A DNA stretch of 64,000 bases from Gilvimarinus algae (GTDB lineage Bacteria > Pseudomonadota > Gammaproteobacteria > Pseudomonadales > Cellvibrionaceae): the NCBI RefSeq assembly GCF_030518215.1, contig NZ_JAULRT010000052.1, forward strand, positions 186,001-250,000. The letters run 5' to 3'. Made by a program: the position numbers and the translations under genes. The notes beneath the pieces were generated by a model. The model was not told the origin of the DNA and searched no databases. It saw only the letters and a list, made by a program, of their open reading frames with translations. Of this stretch, positions 35,178-44,133 are shown in pieces (the first letter of the stretch is position 1; every line of letters starts with the position of its first letter).

Positions 35178-37805
35178 TTAAAAGTTGTAGCGGGCGCCGA
35201 GACTGTAACGTGGGCCGTTTTCGTAAAAACCCACCGGTAAGCCGTCTGAGGTGCGCTGGTAAATGATCTCGTTGGTGATGTTCACCGCCGTGGCAAACAG
35301 CGTGAAGTTGTCTGAGACCGTCCAGTTGGCGGTGGCATCCCACTGATCGTACTCATCCGTTGCCAGTTGCGAGCCAGAGGTCAGACCGCCGTAAGATTCG
35401 GAGCGCATGTTATAGGACACCCGTAGACTGACGGTGTCATTTTCATAGTACACAGAGGCGTTGAACTGATCCTTCGAATTGCCGGGCAGCTCCAGCTGAG
35501 TGCCGTCTTCGTTGGCTGGTACGTCGGCGTCCGTCCAGGTGTAGTTGGCGAGAAAACCAAAGCCCATGCCCAGGTCCTGCTGGTACTGCAGCTCTATCCC
35601 CTGAATGTCCGCTCCGTTCGGGGCGTTGTAGGGGCGGGTGACATTGATGGTCTCGCCGTCGATCTGCTCCGGTTGGGTGTCGGTAAAGACAAAGGTGGAG
35701 AGTTCCTTATTAAAATAAGTCGCCGCCAGTAGACTCAGATCGGTAAAGTACCACTCGGCACCAAACTCAAACTGATCGGCCATGATCGGATCGAGGTTGG
35801 GGTTACCCGCGGTGGCGGTACCGCTGGTGGCGTTGATCACAATGTTGGAACTCAGGTTCTGGAAGGTCGGCCGCGCCATGGCACGGGAAGCGGCGGCGCG
35901 CAACAAGAGGTTGTCCGACAGATCGTAAATCAGGTTAAGACTCGGTAGGGTGTCGGTGTAACTGCGGCTTACTGAACCGAGATCGCCGTCGATGTAAGCG
36001 TTGGAGGTTTGATCGGTTTGCACCAAACGCACACCGAGATTGCCGCGTAACTTGCCCGCCTCAAAATCGGCCTGGGCGTAGGCGGCTGAAATTTCCTCGT
36101 TGATTTTGTAGTAGGCGCGCTGATCTTCTGAGTAGGTCATGGCGCCGGCGTCGAGGATCGAGTCGATTTTCTGTTGCGCCAGATCAATGTCCAGAAACGC
36201 GTACTGGGTCAGTGAGCCCGACGTGGCCGCCTCGCCATGTAACTCGGGGCTGGGTCCCGAGGATACGTCGGCAAGCGTAATGGCGTTGAGCGCCGCTACC
36301 TGATCGGCAATGTCGGGGTTGCTGACGTTGACGCCGCCCACACTGCGGTTGTTTTCAATGGAGTGGTCGCGGAACTTGGCGCCGACTTTCAGTGCATTGA
36401 TAAAGCCCCAGTCCACGTTGAATTCCAGATCGGCCTGGGCGTAGGTTTCATCGTCTTCCATAATTCGCACCCAATCGCGCAGGTTGGCAGCGTTCAGATT
36501 GAGCGCGCTGCCGTCCAGCGGGTCTACGTCCGGAAAGCTGAATTCATTGGTGTTGGGACCAAAGTTCAACACCTCGCGGCTATAGCCCTCAAACCAATAG
36601 TTGCGATCTTTGGTGCTGCCACCTTCGGCGCTGGTCTGGCCAGCTTGCAGGTGCAAAACCCAGTCGTTACCCGCGTATTCGGCGTCAATATCAAAAACTT
36701 CGGATTCCACATAGGCGTCGCGCACAATGGGTTCGTCGGCAACGCCAATGCTGTCGGGGTTTTCAATGGTGCCGCCTACCAGAGCCCGGCGGCCATCGCT
36801 GGTGGGAATAAAGACCGGATCAGTGACCACATCGCCATTGGGAATTTTGTAGCCGCCCACCACAAACAGATAGTTTTGGTTGGAGTTGTCCATATCCATG
36901 TCGGATTTGACGTAGTTGACGGCAATGTCCCAGGCGTCGATGGGGCGAAATTGCAGGGTCAGATTAGCGGTGTCGCGCTCGCGGTCCTGATTGAAAATGG
37001 CTGAGCCGCCACCCCAGGGCACGTAGACATCGTCATAGGTTTCGCCGTTTTGATCGGTGATGGTGTACAGATCGTTGGTGGGGAAGACCTCCAGGCCATC
37101 GCGGCGCATGGTGCGCGTCTGGCTGTTAAAAGAGGCGAGAACACCAAAGGTTTCCGAATCGTTCTTCCAGCTGACCAGTCCCGATACCTGAGGGTCCCAC
37201 TCGTCGGGCAGGTCACTGTATACGCCTTCTACCGAGGCGTTGATGGTCAGTGGGTCGAGGTCCATGGGGCGGCGGGTGCGCACGTTCACCATGCCGCCAA
37301 TGCTGCCTTCATCGTGGCGCGCTTCGGGGCTTTTGTAGACCTCCAGCGAAGAGACCAACTCAGAGGCCAAAATGGAATAGTTAAAACCGCGGCTCGGATT
37401 ATCGTTGGCCCACCAGTAAGCCGAGGCCACGTTCTGGCCGTTCATCAGTGTGCGGTTCAAAGTGCTGTCGGTACCGCGGACAAAAATGTCGCGGCCTTCA
37501 CCCCAGATTCGATCCACAGATACACCGGGAATGCGCTGCAGAGAATCGGCGACGTTTTTATCCGGGAATTTACCGATGTCTTCCGAGCTGATCGCATCGA
37601 CAATGGATGTGGCATCGCGCTTCACATCCAGCGATTGGGCAAGGGCGCCGCGAATGCCGGTGACCGTGACCTCTTCAATGGCCTCAGCGCTACCTTGCGC
37701 AGCGGTATTACCCGCCAGCAACGGCAGGCCAATCGATAGTGCAAAAACAGTGTTGGCAAGCGGCTTTTTGCGCGCCTGCAGTGGCAAACCTCTGGGGTGT
37801 TTCAT
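35178..37805 (-). CDS. TonB-dependent outer-membrane receptor (no STN domain)
   Basis: An 875-aa protein with a signal peptide (KPLANTVFALSIGLPLLAGNTAAQ) and a TonB box-like start of the mature part (IEEVTVTGIRGALAQSLDVKRDA). The plug has SSEDIGKFPDKNVADSLQRIPG, and the long beta-barrel ends GLPVGFYENGPRYSLGARYNF. GAGGAGT 6 bases upstream supports the start. The plug is strikingly like that of the STN-bearing receptor at 30246 (shared GVSVDR-WGEGRD, SYWWANDN/AYWWANDN and DEGSIGG), so the two are paralogues. The upstream ECF-type motif suggests that it is the regulated uptake receptor of this locus. Confidence 0.92.
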   Translation of the reverse strand: MKHPRGLPLQARKKPLANTVFALSIGLPLLAGNTAAQGSAEAIEEVTVTGIRGALAQSLDVKRDATSIVDAISSEDIGKFPDKNVADSLQRIPGVSVDRIWGEGRDIFVRGTDSTLNRTLMNGQNVASAYWWANDNPSRGFNYSILASELVSSLEVYKSPEARHDEGSIGGMVNVRTRRPMDLDPLTINASVEGVYSDLPDEWDPQVSGLVSWKNDSETFGVLASFNSQTRTMRRDGLEVFPTNDLYTITDQNGETYDDVYVPWGGGSAIFNQDRERDTANLTLQFRPIDAWDIAVNYVKSDMDMDNSNQNYLFVVGGYKIPNGDVVTDPVFIPTSDGRRALVGGTIENPDSIGVADEPIVRDAYVESEVFDIDAEYAGNDWVLHLQAGQTSAEGGSTKDRNYWFEGYSREVLNFGPNTNEFSFPDVDPLDGSALNLNAANLRDWVRIMEDDETYAQADLEFNVDWGFINALKVGAKFRDHSIENNRSVGGVNVSNPDIADQVAALNAITLADVSSGPSPELHGEAATSGSLTQYAFLDIDLAQQKIDSILDAGAMTYSEDQRAYYKINEEISAAYAQADFEAGKLRGNLGVRLVQTDQTSNAYIDGDLGSVSRSYTDTLPSLNLIYDLSDNLLLRAAASRAMARPTFQNLSSNIVINATSGTATAGNPNLDPIMADQFEFGAEWYFTDLSLLAATYFNKELSTFVFTDTQPEQIDGETINVTRPYNAPNGADIQGIELQYQQDLGMGFGFLANYTWTDADVPANEDGTQLELPGNSKDQFNASVYYENDTVSLRVSYNMRSESYGGLTSGSQLATDEYDQWDATANWTVSDNFTLFATAVNITNEIIYQRTSDGLPVGFYENGPRYSLGARYNF

Positions 37806-37861
37806 CGTTTACTCCTCGTTATTTTGTTATGGCACGTCGGTTTGATAACCGCGTTAGGGAG

Positions 37862-37891
37862 TAAACGCCGAGGGGGCAAAAACCCCGACAC
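37862..37891 (-). promoter_or_regulatory. ECF-type promoter of the second TonB receptor
   Basis: On the minus strand, GTGTCGGGG, then 14 bases, then GCGTTTA. It matches the motif in front of the sigma gene at 33331-33360 in both boxes and spacing, while the spacer sequences differ. Confidence 0.6.
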
Positions 37892-38008
37892 ATTTTTGAT
37901 AGGGTCGGCTTCTATACCGGGGTCTAACATCTCACCGGCTTGATGCAGCTTGGCGCGGGGCGCTTTATCGGATACCCTTTTTTGAATGTTCCGCGAGTGG
38001 CTATACCT

Positions 38009-38434
38009 ATGTGGCGTTCACTGCTCATTTTTCTGGTGACTTTGCTCGCCATTGGTTGTGCGCCGGAGCCGGGCGTCGGACCCACTGCCTCGGCCGATGC
38101 CTCTGTTCGTAAGCTGCAACATGCCTATGAGCACCGGCAAAGCGATCTGCAGGTTGAAGGGCAGGGTGTGGTCTCTCGTATCCTGCCAGACGACACCAAG
38201 GGATCAAAACATCAGCGCTTTATCCTGATGCTCAGCAGTGGTCAGACCTTACTGGTGGCGCACAATATCGACCTTGCGCCTCGCCTGGAGGGACTGAGCG
38301 AAGGCGATGTGGTGGGCTTTTTCGGTGAGTACGAGTGGAACGACAAAGGTGGAGTGATTCACTGGACACATCACGATCCGGCAGGCAGGCATGTCGATGG
38401 TTGGCTGCGTTATCGTGAGCGGCGCTACCAATGA
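38009..38434 (+). CDS. DUF3465 family lipoprotein
   Basis: A 141-aa protein. The ATG at 38009 gives a lipoprotein signal, MWRSLLIFLVTLLAIGC, with AIGC as lipobox; the frame is open for 23 codons upstream but adds a poor N-terminus. The mature domain contains GVVSRILPDDTKGSKHQRFIL, LLVAHNIDLAPR and GEYEWNDKGGVIHWTHHDP, which I recognise as the DUF3465 pattern. The fold is probably a small OB-like beta barrel; the role is unknown. The ribosome-binding site is weak. It diverges from the TonB receptor. Confidence 0.8.
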   Translation: MWRSLLIFLVTLLAIGCAPEPGVGPTASADASVRKLQHAYEHRQSDLQVEGQGVVSRILPDDTKGSKHQRFILMLSSGQTLLVAHNIDLAPRLEGLSEGDVVGFFGEYEWNDKGGVIHWTHHDPAGRHVDGWLRYRERRYQ

Positions 38435-38452
38435 TCTGATTCGAGTTTGTCC

Positions 38453-39532
38453 CTAACTCGATAGAAACACCAGTGGCAAATTGGCGCCTGCGATTCCGGT
38501 GCTGGCCATTATCACCGACAGAGCGACCAACACAGCGATGACCAAAAAATACAGTGCTGTGCAGACACTCATGCCGTAGGTGTTCATGGGTCTTTGGCGT
38601 TTGTACTCCTGCGACCCATTGGCCAGAAGATCCACGGCGCCGAGGATGCCAAAAAATACCAGCAAATGCAGACCAAAAGCGAAGGCGGCGGCCACCAGCG
38701 TCGCACTCAGGAAGAGCATCATCTTATGCCCGAGCTTGCCGGGTTTGCTGTAGGCGATGGCTTTGATCGCCTGGCCACCATCGAGTGGCACAATAGGCAG
38801 CAGGTTGAAAATATTGAGCAGTAAGCTGATGGCGGTAAAAATTGCCAGTGTTTGGTGCTCTGTCATCAGCCAGGCGAGCCAACCTGCGACGGCGCCCAGG
38901 CTGCCAACCACCGGGCCTGCCATGGAAATCTTGTAGTCCTGCCAGCGAGTCTTGGCCTGCTCGCTCACCGCAACCCCACCAAGAAACGGAATCAAGTAAA
39001 TACCTTTAACTTTCATCCCGCACTGGCGCATGGCCAATACATGGCCAAACTCGTGAATAAACAGGGCGGCGATGATGCAGATTGCAACCTCCAGATTAAA
39101 CAGCCACGCCCAGCCCGCCAGGGCTGTGCCGGCCAATGCTGCCTTGAGTGCGCCCGCGCTTTTGATCAACTTGAAAGCGAGGCCGATGAGCGCAATGCTG
39201 TGGCCCTTCGCCTTGTTGGCGATCCGGGTGTCGGTGGGATCGCGCTCCTGGGGGGAACGGCTTAACCCGGCGCTGATGGTATAGCCTCCCTGATAAAGGG
39301 TATCGGTGTCGCTGGCGAGCCGAAAATTGCAGCGCTTGGCATTGCCGTCGAGCGAGTAGTGCAGGGTCACCGAGCCCTGAGCGGGCAGGGTAAACGCATG
39401 CACGCCCTGCCAGTTGTGATGGTAGTTAAGCGAGACCACCTTGCCGTTGAGGCGCAATTGCTCCAGGCCGCTGTCATCGCGCAGCAGTTGTAGGCGCTGC
39501 CCCTCAAAGGTGAGGTCAAGGAGCGTGTTCAT
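38453..39532 (-). CDS. M50 family (site-2 protease-like) membrane metallopeptidase
   Basis: A 359-aa protein. A soluble N-terminal region (about residues 1-115) precedes a membrane domain with the zinc motif HEFGH (in AALFIHEFGHVLAMRQCG) and a second catalytic block, LLPIVPLDGGQAI, where the conserved Asp is the third zinc ligand. About five or six transmembrane segments are visible. Such proteases cut substrates within the membrane. It overlaps the end of batD by 17 bases on the same strand, so it may be the last gene of the MoxR/Bat operon. The natural substrate is unknown. Confidence 0.85.
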   Translation of the reverse strand: MNTLLDLTFEGQRLQLLRDDSGLEQLRLNGKVVSLNYHHNWQGVHAFTLPAQGSVTLHYSLDGNAKRCNFRLASDTDTLYQGGYTISAGLSRSPQERDPTDTRIANKAKGHSIALIGLAFKLIKSAGALKAALAGTALAGWAWLFNLEVAICIIAALFIHEFGHVLAMRQCGMKVKGIYLIPFLGGVAVSEQAKTRWQDYKISMAGPVVGSLGAVAGWLAWLMTEHQTLAIFTAISLLLNIFNLLPIVPLDGGQAIKAIAYSKPGKLGHKMMLFLSATLVAAAFAFGLHLLVFFGILGAVDLLANGSQEYKRQRPMNTYGMSVCTALYFLVIAVLVALSVIMASTGIAGANLPLVFLSS

Positions 39533-41216
39533 GGTGGCCGGTTTCCGGGTAAAGGGGCGCAGGCCCGGCTTGTTTGGCGTCGCGTTTGTTCACTCTCAAA
39601 GCCTGAATCATTGGCAACAGCTGGCCGGGATCAAAGGCGCTATTTTTACCGCCGTAGATGGCCGTGTCCAGCGCTTGTAATTGCTCGTTCACGGCCGCTG
39701 AATCTGCCAGGCGCGCCAATTCATCCAGCGAGCGCACTGGTCGTTGCCAGTGGCGACTTGCCCAGTGGAGCAATTGCTGGCGTAGCTTTGGAAGGTTCTT
39801 GTCGGCCGCCGCTCTTTTCACGGCTTTCCATTCGCCCTGATCGCTGCTTTTTTTCTCCTGTTTTCGGGGGGAGCTCCGCTTGGGAGAAAAAAAGTAGAGC
39901 CCGGCAAACACCAATAAGAGTAAGGCTGTGACGCTCTGGCTGATGATCAGCCAAAGTGGGATGTAGGGCGTTGCCAAAATGCTCCCTGTGCCCGCCAGCG
40001 AACCGGGTTGCTCTGGCTCGGTAGCCGTGGGCACTGAGCGGGCATTGGCAGGCATAGTGGCTTTGACGGTCAAACCGGGCAGGCGTGCGGTTTCATAGTC
40101 GCCGGTGGCGGTGTTAAACCAGCGCAGGGTGATCGGTGGCAGTTCGGAGGTGCCTGCGGCATTGGGCACCATTGCCAGGGTTTCTGTGCGCGTGCTGACG
40201 ATGCCCTTGTTACTGCGCTGCTCGTTGGTCTGCGCTTTGTCTTTGTAAGAGCTGAAACCGGGCAGCTCGGCAAACTCAATGGGCGGCAGCTGCGTTGGCA
40301 AAAGGCCATCGGCTTCAATGGTGACGCGGCGGGTCACCGGCTCGCCGGCGACCAGAGACTCAGGGTCGTGACTAAAGTGCTGTGTCAATTTGACATTGCG
40401 AGCCGGCAACCAGGTATCGCCGCCATGGTTCTCGGGTATGGGCTTGACCTCAATGCTCAAACTGTCGCTTCTGCCGCGGCGCACGGGGCCATTGCCAAAG
40501 CTGAGTAACGAGCGGTTGTTGGTGCGCAGCTGCACCGCATACTCCAGCGGTGGCAGGGTCAAAGTGCCGCTTTTTTGCGGGTAGAGGGCAAAGGTTACCT
40601 CGTAGACTAGGTGTTGGGTGCCGTTGATCTCGGTGATGTATTCGTCTTCGCTCACCGCCTCTATAAAAGCGCCATCAAGATCAAAGTTGCCGAGCTCCTT
40701 GCCGCTCCAATTGTATTTTGAAAACAGTTTGGCGGTGATCAGCACCTGCTCTTGCACATAGACAGAATCCCTGGATGCACTCAGCGACAAAAACAGCTCG
40801 GCGTCTGCGTCAGCGGGAGATGAGGGCGGGTCAGTGACCTCGATGGTCACCGGCTCTGACATGGCCCCGTCCGTTTGAAAAGAAGGAATCGTCAGCTGAC
40901 CTCGGCGCTTGGGCGAGAGCACCAAATCCCAGATCAAGTAAGACTCGGTTTCCCAGTTCACTGTGTAGGATTCGGTGCGGCGGGAAATATTGAGAATTTC
41001 AAAATCGCCCTGAAGCACTGAAAAGTCTGGGTCGGTCGCGTTTTGACGGCCATTTTTGAGCTTCACGGAAAGGTTGAGCTGATCGTTGATGCTCAGGCGC
41101 TCGCGGCCGGGCTCGGCGGTCAGTGTCGCGGCGCCAGCAATACTCGCCGCCAAAAGCCAACCAAGGGCGAGAAGAAGCGCGAGAGTGTGCGGGAGATATC
41201 GTGTTTGTCTAGCCAT
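39516..41216 (-). CDS. batD: BatD-like protein
   Basis: A 566-aa protein with a signal peptide (LPHTLALLLALGWLLAASIAGA). A large periplasmic region built of immunoglobulin-like beta domains (LTAEPGRERLSINDQLNLSVKL onward) is followed by a transmembrane helix near residue 430 (IPLWLIISQSVTALLLLVFAGLYFF) and a cytoplasmic helical tail. This is the BatD ('oxygen tolerance') family layout. It lies in the MoxR-DUF58-DUF4381-BatA-BatB cluster, 5 bases after batB. The complex is thought to help fold or activate envelope proteins under stress, but its biochemistry is not defined. Confidence 0.88.
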   Translation of the reverse strand: MARQTRYLPHTLALLLALGWLLAASIAGAATLTAEPGRERLSINDQLNLSVKLKNGRQNATDPDFSVLQGDFEILNISRRTESYTVNWETESYLIWDLVLSPKRRGQLTIPSFQTDGAMSEPVTIEVTDPPSSPADADAELFLSLSASRDSVYVQEQVLITAKLFSKYNWSGKELGNFDLDGAFIEAVSEDEYITEINGTQHLVYEVTFALYPQKSGTLTLPPLEYAVQLRTNNRSLLSFGNGPVRRGRSDSLSIEVKPIPENHGGDTWLPARNVKLTQHFSHDPESLVAGEPVTRRVTIEADGLLPTQLPPIEFAELPGFSSYKDKAQTNEQRSNKGIVSTRTETLAMVPNAAGTSELPPITLRWFNTATGDYETARLPGLTVKATMPANARSVPTATEPEQPGSLAGTGSILATPYIPLWLIISQSVTALLLLVFAGLYFFSPKRSSPRKQEKKSSDQGEWKAVKRAAADKNLPKLRQQLLHWASRHWQRPVRSLDELARLADSAAVNEQLQALDTAIYGGKNSAFDPGQLLPMIQALRVNKRDAKQAGPAPLYPETGHHEHAP

Positions 41217-41221
41217 GGGTA

Positions 41222-43120
41222 TTACCAGCGTTGTTCGCTATTGCCGATGTCGTCTAACTGCTGCAGGCGCGAGTTCATGCGCTCCTGGCGTTTTAACTGA
41301 TATTCGTACTGAAATTTGTTGCGCAACAGGCCCGAGGGGTCGTCGGGAATCTGCCGCAGCCACTGCTCCTGTGCTTGTTGCTTTTCTTGCTCCTCAGCGC
41401 TGAGCGGCTGTGCTTGAGCCTGAGCCTGTTCGTCAGTCTCGCCTTGTGAGCTGGCCGATGAAGCACTGGTCTCGGCGTTCTCCTGCGGCTCGGGTTCGCG
41501 CTGATCCTGGTCGCCGCCAGCAGAGCTTGACTGACTTGAAGATTGGCCCTGGCCCTGTTGTGGCTCCGGGTTTTGCGGCGCGGTTTGTTGCTGCCCGCTC
41601 TGGCCATCGGCTGATGAGCTCTGCTGCTGATCCTGAAGCTCTTCCTCGCTGGAGGGCGAGCTCTGTTGGTCCTGTTGATCTTGCTGTTGTTGCTGGTTTT
41701 TCTCGCCCTGTTGATCCTGCTGGTCTTGCGAGTGTTGTTGATTGTTCTGTTGCTGCTCTTTCAGTTGTTCCAGCTGCGCTTTGTTGGCAGCGGCGTCGGC
41801 CATCTGCGGGTCGAGTTCCAGCGCACGATCGTAGGCGGCTATGGCGTCATCCAGATTGCCGGTGTGGGCGAGGGCGTTGCCGCGATTGTAGTGGGCATCG
41901 GCGGTATCCAGCTTGGCAAACTGCTCCGCAGCGGTTTGGTAGTCGCCAGCGCGATAGGCCGCCGTAGCTCTCCAGGCCGGGTCTTCAAACAGCTCGGCGG
42001 CTTCAGTAGGCCGGTTTTGCTCCATGGCGCGGGCGCCGCGCTGGTCGGGGGTCAGCAGCCAGCTTGGCAGGCTTTGCGCCTGCACCGGCGGGGGCATAAA
42101 TCCCACCATGGGCACGAGTACAAGCGCCAGCAGAACGCCGCGGCGAAAGGCGTAGAGCAGCGCAGGCAAGAGTAAAATCGCGAGCCAGGGGCCGCGGTCG
42201 ACCCACACATCCATACGGTTGTCGGCCAGAGTGTGCTCAGAGCCCAGGCGCGACACAGGTCGCATCAGGTGGTCGATGTCCCGCGTATCAAAGGTGCTGG
42301 TGATGTAGCGCCCACCACTGCCTTGCGCCAGCTGCTGCAGGGTGGCGCTGCCAAGCTCAGTGGTGATGACGTTTTGCTGCGCATCGCGTAAGAAGCCGCC
42401 GCTGCCTGAGCGAATGGGCACGGGCTGATCGCTGCCAATCCCGAGGATAGAGAGGCGGTAGGGTGAGCTGTCCAGCAGCTTCCGCACCCTGGTGACCGCG
42501 TTGTCGGTGACGCCATCGGTGACCAGCAAAATCCGCCCATTGGCGAAACCGGCGTCGCTAAGCATGGTGATGGCCCGCTCGATGCCGGCTTCGGTGCGGC
42601 TGCCGGGTACGGGCATAACCCCCGGCGACAGCACGGGCAGCAGGGCGTTAATGGTGTCGGTGTCGGCGGTCAGGGGTGTCACCACATGGGCATCGTCGCC
42701 GTAGACCACGAGGGCCGTGTCGCCCTCATCGCGTCGCTTTAACAGCTCGGCAATTTTCAATCGCGCCCGCACCATGCGGCTGGGTTTGACGTCGTCGCTG
42801 ATCATGGAAGGGGACAGGTCCAGTACAATCACCATGGCATCTGTCTGGCGGTGTACCTGGCTCGGCGCGCGCTCCCAGGTGGGCCCGGCGAGGGCCAACA
42901 CCGTCAGAATCCAGCAGGTAAAGAGGGCGACAACACCGGCTCGTGAGCGCCTGGCGGCGGTCTTATCGGCCAGTGGCGCCAGTAACTCCGGCGCAATCAG
43001 TGAGCTCCAGCCACTTGAACGCTTATGGGAAAACCACAAAGCCAGGGCAATGAGCGCCAGGGGAAGCAGTGTAATCAGGGCCCAGGGGCGCAGCAGGTGG
43101 AAGTCGGTAAAAAATGTCAT
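41222..43120 (-). CDS. batB: BatB/BatC fusion: VWA domain membrane protein with TPR and Gln/Ser-rich tail
   Basis: A 632-aa protein. Two N-terminal membrane helices flank a short basic loop. A von Willebrand A domain (about residues 88-275) follows with a MIDAS start, DLSPSM, and a third/fourth membrane segment lies near 305-350. The cytoplasmic or periplasmic remainder carries TPR-like repeats (AHYNRGNALAHTGNLDDAIAAYDRALELDPQ) and a low-complexity tail rich in Gln, Ser and Glu (about residues 448-590). In other genomes BatB and BatC are separate; here they are fused. It overlaps the upstream batA by 4 bases and precedes batD by 5 bases. Confidence 0.88.
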   Translation of the reverse strand: MTFFTDFHLLRPWALITLLPLALIALALWFSHKRSSGWSSLIAPELLAPLADKTAARRSRAGVVALFTCWILTVLALAGPTWERAPSQVHRQTDAMVIVLDLSPSMISDDVKPSRMVRARLKIAELLKRRDEGDTALVVYGDDAHVVTPLTADTDTINALLPVLSPGVMPVPGSRTEAGIERAITMLSDAGFANGRILLVTDGVTDNAVTRVRKLLDSSPYRLSILGIGSDQPVPIRSGSGGFLRDAQQNVITTELGSATLQQLAQGSGGRYITSTFDTRDIDHLMRPVSRLGSEHTLADNRMDVWVDRGPWLAILLLPALLYAFRRGVLLALVLVPMVGFMPPPVQAQSLPSWLLTPDQRGARAMEQNRPTEAAELFEDPAWRATAAYRAGDYQTAAEQFAKLDTADAHYNRGNALAHTGNLDDAIAAYDRALELDPQMADAAANKAQLEQLKEQQQNNQQHSQDQQDQQGEKNQQQQQDQQDQQSSPSSEEELQDQQQSSSADGQSGQQQTAPQNPEPQQGQGQSSSQSSSAGGDQDQREPEPQENAETSASSASSQGETDEQAQAQAQPLSAEEQEKQQAQEQWLRQIPDDPSGLLRNKFQYEYQLKRQERMNSRLQQLDDIGNSEQRW

Positions 43121-44133
43121 ACAGACCTCCTGCTAGCGGGGCGGCCAAGCCGGATGCGGCTCGCGGCCAACAGGGTACAAAGCAACAGGGCCAGGCCCAG
43201 CGGCCAATAGAAAAGGCGATTGAGCGGGCGTATGGTCCTGTCCTCCAGCTCTACCGGTTCCAGAGCGTCCAGCTGCTTGTGCACCGCCACCAACTCTTCT
43301 GTGGACTCCGCGCGGAAAAAAGCGCCGCCGGTGATCTCGGCGATCTGCGCCAGTGTTTCAGTGTCCAGGTCCGCCGAGGCGCTCTGGCGATTAAAACCGT
43401 TGATGATCTCGGTGGAGCCAAAGCCAATGGTGTAAACCTTAACCCCCATGTCGCGCGCGATTCTGGCCGCTTCCAGAGGGTCGGTATTGCCGGCGGTATT
43501 GGCGCCGTCGCTCAAAAGAATAATGCGGCGGCTAGTCTCGGGTCGCTCGCGCAGCCGCTTGATGGCCAGGCCCAGGGCGTCGCCGATGGCCGTGGCGCGA
43601 CCGGCAAAACCGATTTGCGCCTCTTGCAAAAGTTGGTTGACGGTTTCGGTATCGTGCGTCAGGGGTGCCTGCAGATAGGCCTGGTCGGCAAACAGAATCA
43701 GCCCGAGCCGGTCGCCTTCACGGCGTTGGACAAAATCGCCGACCACGGCTTTGACGGCATCCAGCCGGTTGATGGGCGCTGTATTTTGAAACTGCATGGC
43801 CAAAATCCCCTCCGGCAGCATGTCCTCGCGGCGCATACTCACCGAGATATCCACTGCCAGCATCATATCGCGGCCGCTGTAGGGTAAGGATTCGGGCTCA
43901 CCCACCCAGCGCGGGTCGGCCCCCGCGGTAACCGTCAGCGCCCACATTGCCCAGAGCGCCAGGGTTTGCGCAGCTCGCCGTGGGCCGCTCTTGCCCGTTT
44001 GACCGAGTTGTGACGCCGATTCAAAAAAAGGCACCTGTACTGCTTGCTGCCGCTGCGGCTGAGGTTTGACCCAGCGCATCAGCAGCGGCAGTGGCAGAAG
44101 CACCAAGAGCCAAGGCAGACCGAACTCAAACAC
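43117..44133 (-). CDS. batA: BatA-like VWA domain membrane protein
   Basis: A 338-aa protein with an N-terminal membrane helix (FEFGLPWLLVLLPLPLLMRW), a second hydrophobic segment near residue 60, a VWA domain with MIDAS motif DISVSM (about residues 88-280) and a C-terminal membrane helix. The GTG start at 44133 has GGAGG 6 bases upstream and gives the usual family N-terminus; longer in-frame starts are rejected. It overlaps the DUF4381 gene by 8 bases and batB by 4, showing tight translational coupling. Confidence 0.9.
   Translation of the reverse strand: MFEFGLPWLLVLLPLPLLMRWVKPQPQRQQAVQVPFFESASQLGQTGKSGPRRAAQTLALWAMWALTVTAGADPRWVGEPESLPYSGRDMMLAVDISVSMRREDMLPEGILAMQFQNTAPINRLDAVKAVVGDFVQRREGDRLGLILFADQAYLQAPLTHDTETVNQLLQEAQIGFAGRATAIGDALGLAIKRLRERPETSRRIILLSDGANTAGNTDPLEAARIARDMGVKVYTIGFGSTEIINGFNRQSASADLDTETLAQIAEITGGAFFRAESTEELVAVHKQLDALEPVELEDRTIRPLNRLFYWPLGLALLLCTLLAASRIRLGRPASRRSV

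Noticed and set aside
41330-41780. Short CAG/TTG-rich repeats that could look like a repeat array or CRISPR
   Set aside because: They are the codons of the Gln/Ser-rich tail of BatB, with no regular spacer-repeat pattern.
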